Shown here: in pieces, positions 46,688 to 55,322 of the stretch
How the letters are laid out: each line of letters opens with the position of its first letter
How positions within the stretch are numbered: position 1 is the first letter of the stretch
Virus record (IMG/VR): IMGVR_UViG_3300042543_000363
Span: 17,828 to 81,827 of that record
Direction: 5' to 3' (one strand)
Length of the DNA stretch: 64,000 nt
Source: a virus
The notes under the pieces: model-generated
Told to the model about the DNA's origin: nothing
Database searches by the model: none
What the model saw: the letters and a program-made list of their open reading frames with translations, nothing else
Made by a program: the position numbers and the translations under genes

Positions 46688-47682
46688 CAAACATTACAAT
46701 TTTTACCGATGCTTGGGAACCACAAATCAATGGAGTTGTCACTACACTAAAGACGACAATCAAGCATCTTGAGAAACGTGGTTATGATGTAAAAGTTGTC
46801 CATCCTGGTATGTTCAAGGTGACAGTTCCACTACAACCATCAACGGGCATTTATATGCCACTTTTGCCTATGGGTATCGCTGATGAATATGTGAAGAATG
46901 CGAACCACATTCACATAGCAACAGAAGGAAGCATAGGTCTTGCCGCTAGATATTATTGCAAGAAGTATAAACGACGCTATACCACATCGTTCCATACTAA
47001 GTATCCAGATTATCTATATGAACATGCTTATATACCACCAAGAATTACTGGTCGGTATTTTCGTTGGTTCCATAGAAACAGCGATTGTGTTATGGTTCCT
47101 ACCCCCGCCATGGTTGATTACTGTGATACACTGGGTATCAAAAACCTAAAGTTATGGTCTCGTGGTGTTGATACCGATCTTTTCAAACCCGATCCAAACT
47201 GGAAGAAGATGGAAGTAGAAAAGGTCATTCGGGCTATCTATGTCGGTAGAGTATCAGCCGAGAAAAACCTAGAAGCATTTCTGAGTATAAAGAATGAAAG
47301 TATCGTAAAGTTTATTATTGGTGATGGTCCACAGTTAGAAGAATACAAAGCAAAATATCCAGATGCCTATTTTTTGGGTAGAAAAACACCAGAAGAAATC
47401 GCTAGAACATTACAGGTACAAGATGTCTTTGCATGGCCATCCATGACAGATACATTCGGTCTTGTTGTGCTTGAAGGAATGGCATGTGGTTTGCCTGTAG
47501 CAGCATTTGACAATGAAGTGAACAGATATATCATTGACACGAAATCTGGTTATCTATCAAAGGATAATCTAGAAGTTGCCATCACAGGTGCTTTTCTATT
47601 GAAACGAGAAGATGCAGTAGCAAGAGCAAAGCATTTCTCATGGGAAGCAGCAACCGATCAGTTTGTAGAAAATCTGGTATGA
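46684..47682 (+). CDS. Glycosyltransferase family 4 (Agt-like)
   Basis: 332 residues. N-domain TDAWEPQINGVVTTLKTTIK, the FHTKYPDYL segment, and LWSRGVDTDLFKPDPNWKKM; C-domain with the GT4 signatures AIYVGRVSAEKNLEAFL, IGDGPQLEEY and DTFGLVVLEGMACGLPV (nucleotide-sugar binding Glu). The same phrases occur in the glycosyltransferase next to plcP in rhizobia and marine bacteria, which makes glycolipids from diacylglycerol. It overlaps the phosphoesterase by 4 bp. Sugar donor and acceptor are not shown by the sequence. Confidence 0.82.
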   Translation: MTNITIFTDAWEPQINGVVTTLKTTIKHLEKRGYDVKVVHPGMFKVTVPLQPSTGIYMPLLPMGIADEYVKNANHIHIATEGSIGLAARYYCKKYKRRYTTSFHTKYPDYLYEHAYIPPRITGRYFRWFHRNSDCVMVPTPAMVDYCDTLGIKNLKLWSRGVDTDLFKPDPNWKKMEVEKVIRAIYVGRVSAEKNLEAFLSIKNESIVKFIIGDGPQLEEYKAKYPDAYFLGRKTPEEIARTLQVQDVFAWPSMTDTFGLVVLEGMACGLPVAAFDNEVNRYIIDTKSGYLSKDNLEVAITGAFLLKREDAVARAKHFSWEAATDQFVENLV

Positions 47683-48029
47683 ATGAACTTGACGAAATCT
47701 TACTTGAACAACTCCACAATTCAATGAGAAATCGAAAGCATCTAAGGAGAGTTTCTAAACTTTTGAAAAACGATCCTGAAGTGGAGAAGGGTAAACTTTA
47801 CATAGAGGGAAGAATAAAGTTTTTTGAGACTATGATAGAAGATAAGTCTTTATTAAAGAAAAGACCCAGAAGAAAGAAAATAAAAGAGTCAGACTTGTTG
47901 GCTAGAAATCCTGTATATGAATGGTATAGAAATATAATGTATATAACATTTTTTGGATATAAGTCGTTCGTCGATTATGCTACACAATATATGACTTATT
48001 TCAAGAAAGATAAAAATGAGGAAACCTAA
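47679..48029 (+). CDS. Small basic protein
   Basis: 116 residues from MNELDEILLEQLHN (ATGA overlap with the glycosyltransferase). Lys/Arg-rich (SLLKKRPRRKKIKESDLLAR) with an aromatic C-terminus (YRNIMYITFFGYKSFVDYAT). Not recognised. Confidence 0.55.
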   Translation: MNELDEILLEQLHNSMRNRKHLRRVSKLLKNDPEVEKGKLYIEGRIKFFETMIEDKSLLKKRPRRKKIKESDLLARNPVYEWYRNIMYITFFGYKSFVDYATQYMTYFKKDKNEET

Positions 48030-48237
48030 TTTAGAAAACATGATTCAAATTCCAGAAGATGTATTGAGACAGGCTGTCGATTATATTCCTGAAGACGAAG
48101 AATCTGGCATCAGAATAGTTTTAGAAGCAGCTGAAGATTTTAAGGCTGCTAACATGACTCCTATTTTTATTATGGACAGATACACTATGTCAATATATGT
48201 GGTTGCAAAGGAGACTTTTGGTAAGAAACTTCATTAA
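48016..48237 (+). CDS. Small acidic protein
   Basis: 73 residues (MIQIPEDVLRQAVDYIPEDE, GIRIVLEAAEDFKAANMTPI). Overlaps the previous gene by 14 bp. Not recognised. Confidence 0.5.
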   Translation: MRKPNLENMIQIPEDVLRQAVDYIPEDEESGIRIVLEAAEDFKAANMTPIFIMDRYTMSIYVVAKETFGKKLH

Positions 48238-48249
48238 TGGAGGTATCTA

Positions 48250-48480
48250 ATGTCTAGAAGTTATAAAAAACATCCAGGTTTTGGTATTACTAGTGCACCG
48301 AGCGATAAACCAGGAAGAATAAAAGATCATCGTCGTTACCGTCATTATTACAAAGATAAGATTCGTCATGAAGAGTATGACGACATCGAACCACCAAATT
48401 ATAAAGAAAATCCATGGGGTTGGCCAAAAGACGGTAAACAGTACTGGTTAGATGCTACTGATCGTGATCTCAGAAAATAG
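48250..48480 (+). CDS. Small basic His/Arg/Tyr-rich protein
   Basis: 76 residues: RSYKKHPGFGITSAPSDKPG then HRRYRHYYKDKIRHEEYDDI. Basic N-terminus may bind nucleic acid. Short phage proteins of this type (MSRSYKKHPG) are common. Preceded by TGGAGG. Confidence 0.6.
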   Translation: MSRSYKKHPGFGITSAPSDKPGRIKDHRRYRHYYKDKIRHEEYDDIEPPNYKENPWGWPKDGKQYWLDATDRDLRK

Positions 48481-48483
48481 TAT

Positions 48484-48514
48484 TTGACTTTCAAATAGGG
48501 TTATAGTATAAATA
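48484..48514 (+). promoter_or_regulatory. Overlapping early and late promoters for pmoC
   Basis: TTGACT (48484-48489), 17 bp, TATAAA; the -10 is also part of a perfect late octamer TATAAATA (48507-48514). pmoC can thus be read by host sigma70 polymerase and by the late system. Confidence 0.65.
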
Positions 48515-48518
48515 TACT

Positions 48519-48569
48519 CAAGAGTGGCGGTTTCCGTCACCAAGGCGAAACTGACCACTTGATTTTTTT
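48519..48569 (+). promoter_or_regulatory. pmoC leader hairpin with T-run (possible attenuator)
   Basis: CAAGAGTGG pairs with CCACTTG (one bulge) around an inner stem GGTTTC/GAAACT, followed by A and T7 (48563-48569). It lies after the promoter and 18 bp before the pmoC ATG, so it could end or pause transcription in the leader. Confidence 0.55.
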
Positions 48570-48587
48570 CTCAATGGAGAATTATAC

Positions 48588-49349
48588 ATGAGTACAGTAA
48601 CTACTACTGCAGTTGCAGAAAAGGCAGATGTCGTCGATCTCCGTGGTATGTGGATTGGCCTTGGCCTATTAAACACATTCTATCTCATTGTTCGTATCTA
48701 TGAACAGGTTTATGGCTGGAGGGCCGGACTTGATTCATTTGCTCCAGAGTTTCAGACATATTGGATGTCTATTCTTTGGACAGAGATTCCGCTTGAGCTA
48801 GTATCAGGTCTAGCACTTGCTGGTTATCTTTGGAAGACTAGAGATCGAGCCATCGACAGCGTAACTCCTCGCGAGGAAATGCGCCGTCTAGTTACTTTAG
48901 TTCAGTGGCTTGTTGTGTATGCCGTCGCCATTTACTGGGGCGCATCTTTTTTCACTGAACAGGATGGAACATGGCACATGACTGTAATTCGTGATACTGA
49001 CTTTACTCCAAGTCATATCATTGAGTTCTATATGTCATACCCAATTTACTCAATCATTGCTGTTGGTGCTTTCTTTTATGCTCGCACTCGTATTCCATAC
49101 TTCTCACATGGATACAGCCTAGCATTCTTGATTGTTGCCATTGGACCATTTATGATCATTCCAAACGTTGGTCTCAACGAGTGGGGTCATACTTTCTGGT
49201 TCATGGAAGAACTATTTGTCGCTCCTCTTCATTGGGGCTTCGTGTTCTTCGGCTGGATGGCATTGGGTGTATTTGGAGTTGTTCTACAGATCCTAGGGCG
49301 TGTTCATGCTCTAGTTGGTCGTGAAGGCGTTAGACTTCTAACAGAATAA
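48588..49349 (+). CDS. pmoC: Particulate methane monooxygenase subunit C
   Basis: 253 residues, full length for the family. After a short polar start come five to six transmembrane helices (e.g. MWIGLGLLNTFYLIVRIYEQ, LVQWLVVYAVAIYWGASFF). The copper-site ligands known from methanotroph PmoC are present: D126 and H130 in EQDGTWH, H143 in DTDFTPSH, and N197 in GLNEWGH. Long stretches such as PEFQTYWM, EIPLELVSG and FMEELFVAPLHWGFVFFG look bacterial. pMMO oxidises methane to methanol in the inner membrane. No pmoA or pmoB is nearby, so the product must join host subunits. AmoC is less likely given the PmoC-like sequence. Confidence 0.95.
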   Translation: MSTVTTTAVAEKADVVDLRGMWIGLGLLNTFYLIVRIYEQVYGWRAGLDSFAPEFQTYWMSILWTEIPLELVSGLALAGYLWKTRDRAIDSVTPREEMRRLVTLVQWLVVYAVAIYWGASFFTEQDGTWHMTVIRDTDFTPSHIIEFYMSYPIYSIIAVGAFFYARTRIPYFSHGYSLAFLIVAIGPFMIIPNVGLNEWGHTFWFMEELFVAPLHWGFVFFGWMALGVFGVVLQILGRVHALVGREGVRLLTE

Positions 49350-49358
49350 GAAAATAAT

Positions 49359-49385
49359 TGAGGGGAGAGCTTGACTTTCCCCTCA
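49359..49385 (+). terminator. pmoC terminator-like hairpin
   Basis: TGAGGGGA and TCCCCTCA form an 8-bp perfect stem with an 11-base loop. No T-run follows, so it may be an mRNA end or processing hairpin. It contains the -35 of the hsp20 promoter in its loop. Confidence 0.55.
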
Positions 49386-49400
49386 CAACTATTATATAAT
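49371..49400 (+). promoter_or_regulatory. Sigma70-like promoter for hsp20
   Basis: TTGACT, 18 bp, TATAAT, 57 bp before hsp20. The -35 sits in the loop of the upstream hairpin. Confidence 0.7.
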
Positions 49401-49456
49401 ATGTTGTATCGCCGTAAGGGATACGTAATCTATACTCGCTCTAAAGGAGAATAAAG

Positions 49457-49903
49457 ATGACTAATGATGTATTTTCTTTCAACACAGGTAATATCGACAA
49501 GTGGTTTGTTGGCGCAGATCGTATGCTAAAAACACTAGCATCTGCTCAAGAATCTTATGCAAAAGCTACTAACTGGCCTCCCTACAATATTGTAAAAGTG
49601 GACGATAATAACTATACTATTGAACTCGCAGTGGCTGGTTTCGGAAAACACAATCTCGACATTGAACTCGCGAATAACACTCTTGTTGTAAAGGGTGGAT
49701 TCTCTTTAGATGATGTTGATCCCGTGACAAACCCAGTTCAGTATCTGTACAAAGGTATCGCTGATCGTGTATTTACTCGCAAGTTTACTCTTGCTGACAC
49801 AGTCGAAGTGAAGAATGCTGAATATGTTAATGGTATGTTAAAGATCTTCTTAGAGAATGTTGTTCCAGAAGAAAAGAAAACTAAAAAGGTAGACATCAAA
49901 TAA
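49457..49903 (+). CDS. Small heat-shock protein (Hsp20/IbpA)
   Basis: 148 residues. Alpha-crystallin domain: WPPYNIVKVDDNNYTIELAV, AGFGKHNLDIELANNTLVVK, IADRVFTRKFTLADTVEVK and MLKIFLENVVPEEKK. It holds unfolding proteins. T4-like phages of cyanobacteria carry the same gene; here it lies between pmoC and ftsH, a quality-control pair. Confidence 0.92.
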   Translation: MTNDVFSFNTGNIDKWFVGADRMLKTLASAQESYAKATNWPPYNIVKVDDNNYTIELAVAGFGKHNLDIELANNTLVVKGGFSLDDVDPVTNPVQYLYKGIADRVFTRKFTLADTVEVKNAEYVNGMLKIFLENVVPEEKKTKKVDIK

Positions 49904-49913
49904 TCTTCTAAAT

Positions 49914-49940
49914 ATGGGAGGGCTTCGGTCCTCCCATTTA
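49914..49940 (+). terminator. Terminator after hsp20
   Basis: ATGGGAGG / CCTCCCAT stem (8 bp) around a TTCG-type loop, followed by TTATCAT. Weak T-run. Confidence 0.6.
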
Positions 49941-49956
49941 TCATAGGAGATTAATT

Positions 49957-50622
49957 ATGGCTAAAACATTCAAACAAGCATTTGCTGATGCGAGAAAAGC
50001 TGGCAAAGAAACATTTATTTTTGATGGTAAAGTTTATACGACTGAGGTGGCAGTTAAAGAAGCTGACGAAACAAAGTTCGTTGATGTCATCAATACAGTA
50101 GCAGACGCTAAGGTTCCTACCGCTGGTAAACTAAAGAAAAACGTATGGCCCCTACAGCGCGAACTTCGTGCAAAGTTCGGCACACCAGATTACGGCGGAG
50201 CGTTTAGAAAGCACATGGTTCAGGTCAATCTACCTTATACCATGTGGATGGACGATATTAAGATTACCAGAACATGGATGAATAAGTCCTGCGCCGATTC
50301 TCTTGTTCGTGTTCTAACATATGTGTGGGACGAGAATGGCAGAGACTATGATAAGATCAAAGCACAGCAACTACATGTCTTTTCTGGCACCTGGAACATC
50401 CGTAACATGCGTGGCGGTTCTTCTCTTTCTACTCATGCCTTTGGTGTCGCTATTGACATTGCCGCACCTTGGAATGCTCTTGGTAAAAAGCCAGGATACA
50501 ATAAGCACTCTTTCACTGAAAAGTCTCTAATCGTTCAGGCGTTTGAGGCAGAAGGTTGGGTTTGGGGTGGTCGTTGGGAACGCCGTCCTGATGGTATGCA
50601 TTTTCAAGCAGCAAGAATTTGA
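49957..50622 (+). CDS. M15-family peptidoglycan peptidase (endolysin candidate)
   Basis: 221 residues. N-terminal about 60 residues form a short helical domain of unknown use (FKQAFADARKAGKETFIFDG). The catalytic part has SLSTHAFGVAIDIAAPWNAL (SxHxxGxAxD), then WVWGGRWERR and DGMHFQAARI (the final zinc His). This is the D-Ala-D-Ala carboxypeptidase/LAS fold used by many phage endolysins. No signal peptide. It fits lysis with the holin candidate and spanins 8 kb away. Confidence 0.82.
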   Translation: MAKTFKQAFADARKAGKETFIFDGKVYTTEVAVKEADETKFVDVINTVADAKVPTAGKLKKNVWPLQRELRAKFGTPDYGGAFRKHMVQVNLPYTMWMDDIKITRTWMNKSCADSLVRVLTYVWDENGRDYDKIKAQQLHVFSGTWNIRNMRGGSSLSTHAFGVAIDIAAPWNALGKKPGYNKHSFTEKSLIVQAFEAEGWVWGGRWERRPDGMHFQAARI

Positions 50623-50646
50623 CTTTTTACTAAAAAACTATATAAT
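50619..50646 (+). promoter_or_regulatory. Sigma70-like promoter for ftsH
   Basis: TTGACT, 16 bp, TATAAT, 31 bp upstream of ftsH; overlaps the end of the endolysin gene. Confidence 0.72.
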
Positions 50647-50677
50647 TGATTGTGCGGCATAATAGAAGGATAGTATT

Positions 50678-52468
50678 ATGGATTGGAGAAAAATTACTCC
50701 TTGGGTGTTGTTTGTATTAACAGGAATTTTTCTATATTCTATGTGGAATGAAAGTTCTCACAAAACATACTCAAGAGAAATTGGGTTTAGCGAGCTTGTT
50801 ACTCAAATCGATGAAGGAAGAGTCCATGATCTCACTATTGCAGGAAATCAAGTTACTGGTCATTTTGTTGACAACAGGACATTTAGTACATATGTTCCAT
50901 CAGTCGGTAATTTTATGGAACAGATCAAAGGTAAGAAGTTACAAGTATCAGCAACTCCACCAGAAGAAACAGGATTCTTCACTAATCTAGCAATTAATCT
51001 ACTACCTGTTCTTTTGTTCTTTAGTATTTGGATTTGGTTATCAAGAAGAACTTCTGGAATTGGTGGACGTGGTCCATTGTCTATGGGCAAGTCTAAAGCA
51101 AAGATGCTTTCTGAGGAAGAAATCAATGTCAAGTTCGATGACGTTGCTGGTGTAGATGAAGCAAAAGAAGATCTAGAAGAAGTTGTAGAATTTCTAGCAG
51201 CACCACATAAGTTCCAAGCAGTTGGCGGTAAAATTCCCAAGGGCGTTCTACTTGTTGGTCCTCCAGGAACTGGTAAAACTCTGCTCGCTAAAGCAGTAGC
51301 TGGTGAAGCTGGTGTTCCTTTCTTCCATCTTTCTGGATCTGACTTCGTAGAAATGTTTGTCGGCGTTGGCGCATCTCGTGTGCGTGATATGTTTGAACAG
51401 GCAAAGAAGAATGCTCCTTGCATTATTTTCATTGATGAAATCGATGCTGTTGGACGTAATCGTAATGCTGGCATTAGTGGCGGTAACGATGAACGTGAGC
51501 AGACTTTAAACGCTCTACTAGTAGAAATGGATGGCTTTAATGACAACGAAGGTATCATCATCATCGCTGCGACAAATCGTGTGGATGTGCTTGATCCTGC
51601 CTTGCTTCGTCCTGGCCGTTTTGATCGACAAGTTACTGTATCTAATCCAGATATTGTTGGGCGCGAGAAAATTCTAAAGGTTCATAGTAGAGCAGTTCCA
51701 CTAGGAGCAGATGTTGATCTTAGAACTGTTGCTAAGGGAACACCAGGTTTCTCTGGCGCTGATCTGGCCAATCTTGTGAATGAAGCAGCATTGCTCGCTG
51801 CTCGCCGTTCTAAGAGAATTGTTACAGCAAAAGAATTTGATGATGCTCGTGACAAGATTCTTATGGGCGCAGAACGTAGATCTCTTCTTATGTCTGAAGA
51901 AGAAAAGAAAATGACTGCTTATCATGAAGGCGGACATGCTCTTGTTTCTCTGAACATGGAAGGTTCTGTTCCTATTCATAAGGCAACAATTATTCCTCGT
52001 GGACGTGCGTTAGGTATGGTTCAGTCTCTACCAGAACGCGATCAGATTTCTCAGTCTTATAAGGAAATGATTGCTTATCTTGCAATGGCAATGGGTGGCC
52101 GTGCAGCAGAAGAGTTAGTTTTTGGCGAGGAGAATGTTACTTCTGGCGCAGCTGCTGATATTCAACAGGCATCAAAGATCGCTCGTGCTATGGTTACTCA
52201 GTATGGATTTTCGCCATTAGGTAATGTAGCATATACTGAACCTAATTCAGATGTGTTTCATGGACCAAAGGTTTCTGAAGAAACTCAGCGACTTATTGAT
52301 CTTGAAGTAAAGAAAATTATTGATACTGCATATGCTACTGCCAAGGGTATTCTAACTAAAAAGAGAAAGCAGTTAGACACTCTTGCTAAGGGTTTGCTTG
52401 AATACGAAACACTATCAGGTCAAGAAATTCTAGATCTGTTAGATGGAAAGGTGCCGCTGAGGGATTGA
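50678..52468 (+). CDS. ftsH: ATP-dependent zinc metalloprotease FtsH
   Basis: 596 residues, full length. N-terminal span ([15 protein letters not shown]) and second span ([19 protein letters not shown]) flank a short periplasmic domain. Then AAA+ module: Walker A GPPGTGKT (about 194-201), Walker [11 protein letters not shown], second region of homology [12 protein letters not shown]. Protease: HEGGH zinc motif (about 415). FtsH removes damaged or unassembled inner-membrane proteins. ftsH is known in cyanophages, where it is linked to photosystem turnover; here it lies close to pmoC. Confidence 0.95.
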   Translation: MDWRKITPWVLFVLTGIFLYSMWNESSHKTYSREIGFSELVTQIDEGRVHDLTIAGNQVTGHFVDNRTFSTYVPSVGNFMEQIKGKKLQVSATPPEETGFFTNLAINLLPVLLFFSIWIWLSRRTSGIGGRGPLSMGKSKAKMLSEEEINVKFDDVAGVDEAKEDLEEVVEFLAAPHKFQAVGGKIPKGVLLVGPPGTGKTLLAKAVAGEAGVPFFHLSGSDFVEMFVGVGASRVRDMFEQAKKNAPCIIFIDEIDAVGRNRNAGISGGNDEREQTLNALLVEMDGFNDNEGIIIIAATNRVDVLDPALLRPGRFDRQVTVSNPDIVGREKILKVHSRAVPLGADVDLRTVAKGTPGFSGADLANLVNEAALLAARRSKRIVTAKEFDDARDKILMGAERRSLLMSEEEKKMTAYHEGGHALVSLNMEGSVPIHKATIIPRGRALGMVQSLPERDQISQSYKEMIAYLAMAMGGRAAEELVFGEENVTSGAAADIQQASKIARAMVTQYGFSPLGNVAYTEPNSDVFHGPKVSEETQRLIDLEVKKIIDTAYATAKGILTKKRKQLDTLAKGLLEYETLSGQEILDLLDGKVPLRD

Positions 52469-52484
52469 TTCCCTCAGCTTTTTA
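52456..52484 (+). terminator. Intrinsic terminator after ftsH
   Basis: GCTGAGGGA / TCCCTCAGC perfect stem, 5-base loop, then TTTTTATT. Overlaps the end of ftsH. Confidence 0.88.
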
Positions 52485-52541
52485 TTATATACTAATGTTG
52501 CATCTGTGGGACTATGTCCGGATGCGTTTTATGGAGGATAA

Positions 52542-55013
52542 ATGTTTTATACAAATGTATTTCAACGTGGAAATCGCATGTATGTGCGAGGTTTTGATAA
52601 AGGTTTAAGATATACTGATGTTGTAAATTACAAACCATATTTGTTTATTGCAAAGCAGAATGGTAAATATAAAACTCTTGATGGTAAACCAGTAGAGAAA
52701 CTAGAGTTCGACTCAATCACTGAAGCTAGGGATTTTATCAGTCGTTATGACCAGGTTTCTAATATGGAAATTTATGGTCTAACGACGTTTCCTTACTTGT
52801 ATATTTTTGACATATTCAAGGGCGATATCGATTACGATCCTAAACTTGTTAACGTTGCAACAATAGATATTGAGTGTGCTGCCGATGAAGGTTTCCCAGA
52901 TATTCAAAAAGCTGATAAGCCAATTACCGCAATTACTTTGCGTAGTCGCAATCGTAACTTTGTATTTGGTTGCGGAGAGTTTAACAGCGACGACCCAAAT
53001 ACACATTACATCCAGTGCAAAGACGAATACCAACTTATTCAACAGTTTCTCGAATGTTGGGAAGGGCTAGATCTAGACATAATAACAGGTTGGAATATTG
53101 AGTTCTTTGATATACCGTACACTGTTAATCGTATTAAAAATCTTTTTAATGAAAGAGAAGCTAAACGCTTATCGCCATGGCGCATTCTCGATGAAAAGAT
53201 TGTTGAGTTTCGAGGAAAGGAAAACCAGTCTTATAATCCTGCTGGAATATCCGTTCTTGATTATTACCAACTATATCGTAAATTTATGTTTGGCAATCAA
53301 GAATCCTATAAACTGGACTTTATTGCACAAGTTGAACTCGGCGAAAAGAAAATCGACTATTCAGAATATGGTAATCTTTTGGAACTATATAAGAACAACT
53401 TCCAAAAGTTTATCGAGTATAATATTCACGATTGTGTTCTGGTTGATCGTTTAGATGATAAGTTAAAGTTTCTCGAACAAACTATGGCGTTGTCATATGA
53501 TGCTAAGGTTAACTACCCTGATGTTATGACAACTGTGCGACCATGGGATATTATTATTCATAACTATCTCCTAGAAAAGAATATCGTTATTCCTTCTTTG
53601 AGAAAACAACTTATGGAAGGTTCTTTGATTGGCGGTCATGTTAAGGAACCTAAGATTGGTTTGAGTAAATGGGTTGTTTCTTTTGATTTGAACAGCCTGT
53701 ATCCTCATCTTATTATGCAATATAATATCAGCCCAGAAACATTCGTAACTAAAATTCCTTTTCCTTCAGTTGATGAATTGTTACGTGGCACTTTTGAGGT
53801 TGATAAGTTCAATAAAGAATATTCACATGCAGCCAATGGCTGTTTGTATCGCAAAGATCATCAGGGTTTCTTACCTGCATTGATGGAGCGTATGTATAAT
53901 GACCGTACCAAGTATAAGAAATTAATGATCGAAGCCAAGCAGCGTTATGAGAAAAATCCTAACTCAGAAGATGAGAAGTTAGTTGCTCGTTATCATAATA
54001 TGCAGATGGCCAAAAAGATTCAGCTAAACTCAGCTTACGGTGCGTTGGCGAATCAGTTCTTTCGTTGGTTCAGTTTCGATCATTCCGAAGCAATTACTAT
54101 GTCCGGTCAGTTATCCATTCGTTGGATTGAACGTAAGGTAAACGAATTTATCAATAAGCTATTGAAAACTGATAAAGTTGATTATGTTATTGCATCAGAT
54201 ACTGATTCTATCTATGTTGAAATGGATGCTCTAGTAGCACACCTAGATACTAATGATGAATTGAAAATTGTTGATGCGATTGATCAATTCTGCGAACAAA
54301 AGATACAACCTTATCTTGATAGATGTTATGATGAACTTGCGGTTTATATGAACTCCTATCAACAAAAGATGAAAATGAAGAGGGAAACAATTGCGAACAA
54401 AGGTATTTGGCGTGGCAAGAAAATGTATATCCTCAACGCTTGGAATGTTGAAGGCGTACAATATGCTGAACCCAAACTCAAACTCCAGGGTATTGAGGCG
54501 GTACGTTCGAGCACTCCGAAGGCGTGTCGAGAAAACATTAAAAGATGTCTCTCGATAATTATGAATGGCACTCAAGAAGAGCTTCATGAGTTTATTAAGC
54601 AGTTTCGTGAAGAGTTTCTAACATTGCCTTTTGAGGATGTTGCCTTTCCACGTGGTGTGAAAGGAATGTACAAATATATTGACAAGTCTATAGTTTATAA
54701 GAAGGGAACGCCAATTCACGTCAAAGGCGCATTGATATTCAATCACATTCTAGATAAGAATAAATTGAAAAATGTTCCTAGAATTTCAGATGGTGATAAA
54801 ATTAGATTTGCTTATTTGAAGACACCTAATCCTCTCCAAGAATCAGTAATTGCAGTTCCTGACGAACTTCCAAAGGAATTGATTCATCTAGATAAGTATA
54901 TTGATCGCGAGACACAATTCAACAAATCGTTCTTGGAACCGCTTAATTCCATCACTGATGTTATTAACTGGTCAACAGAACAAAAATCAACACTAGAGGA
55001 CTTTTTCTCATGA
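52542..55013 (+). CDS. gp43: DNA polymerase, family B (gp43)
   Basis: 823 residues (T4: 898). 3'-5' exonuclease motif ExoI DIECAADEGFPD and a later YNIHDC-type ExoIII (EYNIHDCVLVDRLD). Polymerase motif A SFDLNSLYPHLI, motif B KIQLNSAYGALAN, motif C ASDTDSIYVEM. Shortened C-terminus retains a likely clamp-binding end (LEDFFS). Replicative enzyme of the phage. Starts after TGGAGG. Confidence 0.96.
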   Translation: MFYTNVFQRGNRMYVRGFDKGLRYTDVVNYKPYLFIAKQNGKYKTLDGKPVEKLEFDSITEARDFISRYDQVSNMEIYGLTTFPYLYIFDIFKGDIDYDPKLVNVATIDIECAADEGFPDIQKADKPITAITLRSRNRNFVFGCGEFNSDDPNTHYIQCKDEYQLIQQFLECWEGLDLDIITGWNIEFFDIPYTVNRIKNLFNEREAKRLSPWRILDEKIVEFRGKENQSYNPAGISVLDYYQLYRKFMFGNQESYKLDFIAQVELGEKKIDYSEYGNLLELYKNNFQKFIEYNIHDCVLVDRLDDKLKFLEQTMALSYDAKVNYPDVMTTVRPWDIIIHNYLLEKNIVIPSLRKQLMEGSLIGGHVKEPKIGLSKWVVSFDLNSLYPHLIMQYNISPETFVTKIPFPSVDELLRGTFEVDKFNKEYSHAANGCLYRKDHQGFLPALMERMYNDRTKYKKLMIEAKQRYEKNPNSEDEKLVARYHNMQMAKKIQLNSAYGALANQFFRWFSFDHSEAITMSGQLSIRWIERKVNEFINKLLKTDKVDYVIASDTDSIYVEMDALVAHLDTNDELKIVDAIDQFCEQKIQPYLDRCYDELAVYMNSYQQKMKMKRETIANKGIWRGKKMYILNAWNVEGVQYAEPKLKLQGIEAVRSSTPKACRENIKRCLSIIMNGTQEELHEFIKQFREEFLTLPFEDVAFPRGVKGMYKYIDKSIVYKKGTPIHVKGALIFNHILDKNKLKNVPRISDGDKIRFAYLKTPNPLQESVIAVPDELPKELIHLDKYIDRETQFNKSFLEPLNSITDVINWSTEQKSTLEDFFS

Positions 55014-55270
55014 CAGAACTAGAGGACAATGATTTCGAATTCGACTTCGGTTTTACTTCAGAAGACGAATTGAAAGCAGGAGAGTTAGAATTACAAGATC
55101 AGCTAGGAAATACTCAAGTAAAACTAGAGGGTCTACGTAAGATGATTATGCCACTTCTATTAAATCTAAAAAAGAATCCTGATAAAGATATTATTAAATG
55201 GAATGGCGCTGATCGAGTAAAAAATATTGATGCGTTCATAAAAAAGATGGATGCTTATATTAAGAGTTGA
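55010..55270 (+). CDS. Small protein coupled to DNA polymerase
   Basis: 86 residues, 4-bp ATGA overlap with gp43. Acidic start (EDNDFEFDFGFTSEDELKAG), helical middle. A similar short gene follows gp43 in other T4-like phages. Role unknown; possibly a polymerase accessory. Confidence 0.55.
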   Translation: MTELEDNDFEFDFGFTSEDELKAGELELQDQLGNTQVKLEGLRKMIMPLLLNLKKNPDKDIIKWNGADRVKNIDAFIKKMDAYIKS

Positions 55271-55295
55271 CTTATACAAAAATACATAGTATACT
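55267..55295 (+). promoter_or_regulatory. Sigma70-like promoter for uvsX
   Basis: TTGACT, 17 bp, TATACT, 27 bp upstream of uvsX. Confidence 0.75.
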
Positions 55296-55322
55296 AAAAA
55301 TACAATATACACGGAGAAATAC

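Noticed and set aside
48588-49349. Reading this gene as amoC of an ammonia oxidiser
   Set aside because: The sequence phrases and alphaproteobacterial tmRNA point to pmoC; phylogeny would settle it.
50860-51564. 234-codon open frame antisense to ftsH
   Set aside because: Mirror of a highly conserved gene; no start signal and Ser/Arg/Pro-rich composition typical of a shadow frame.
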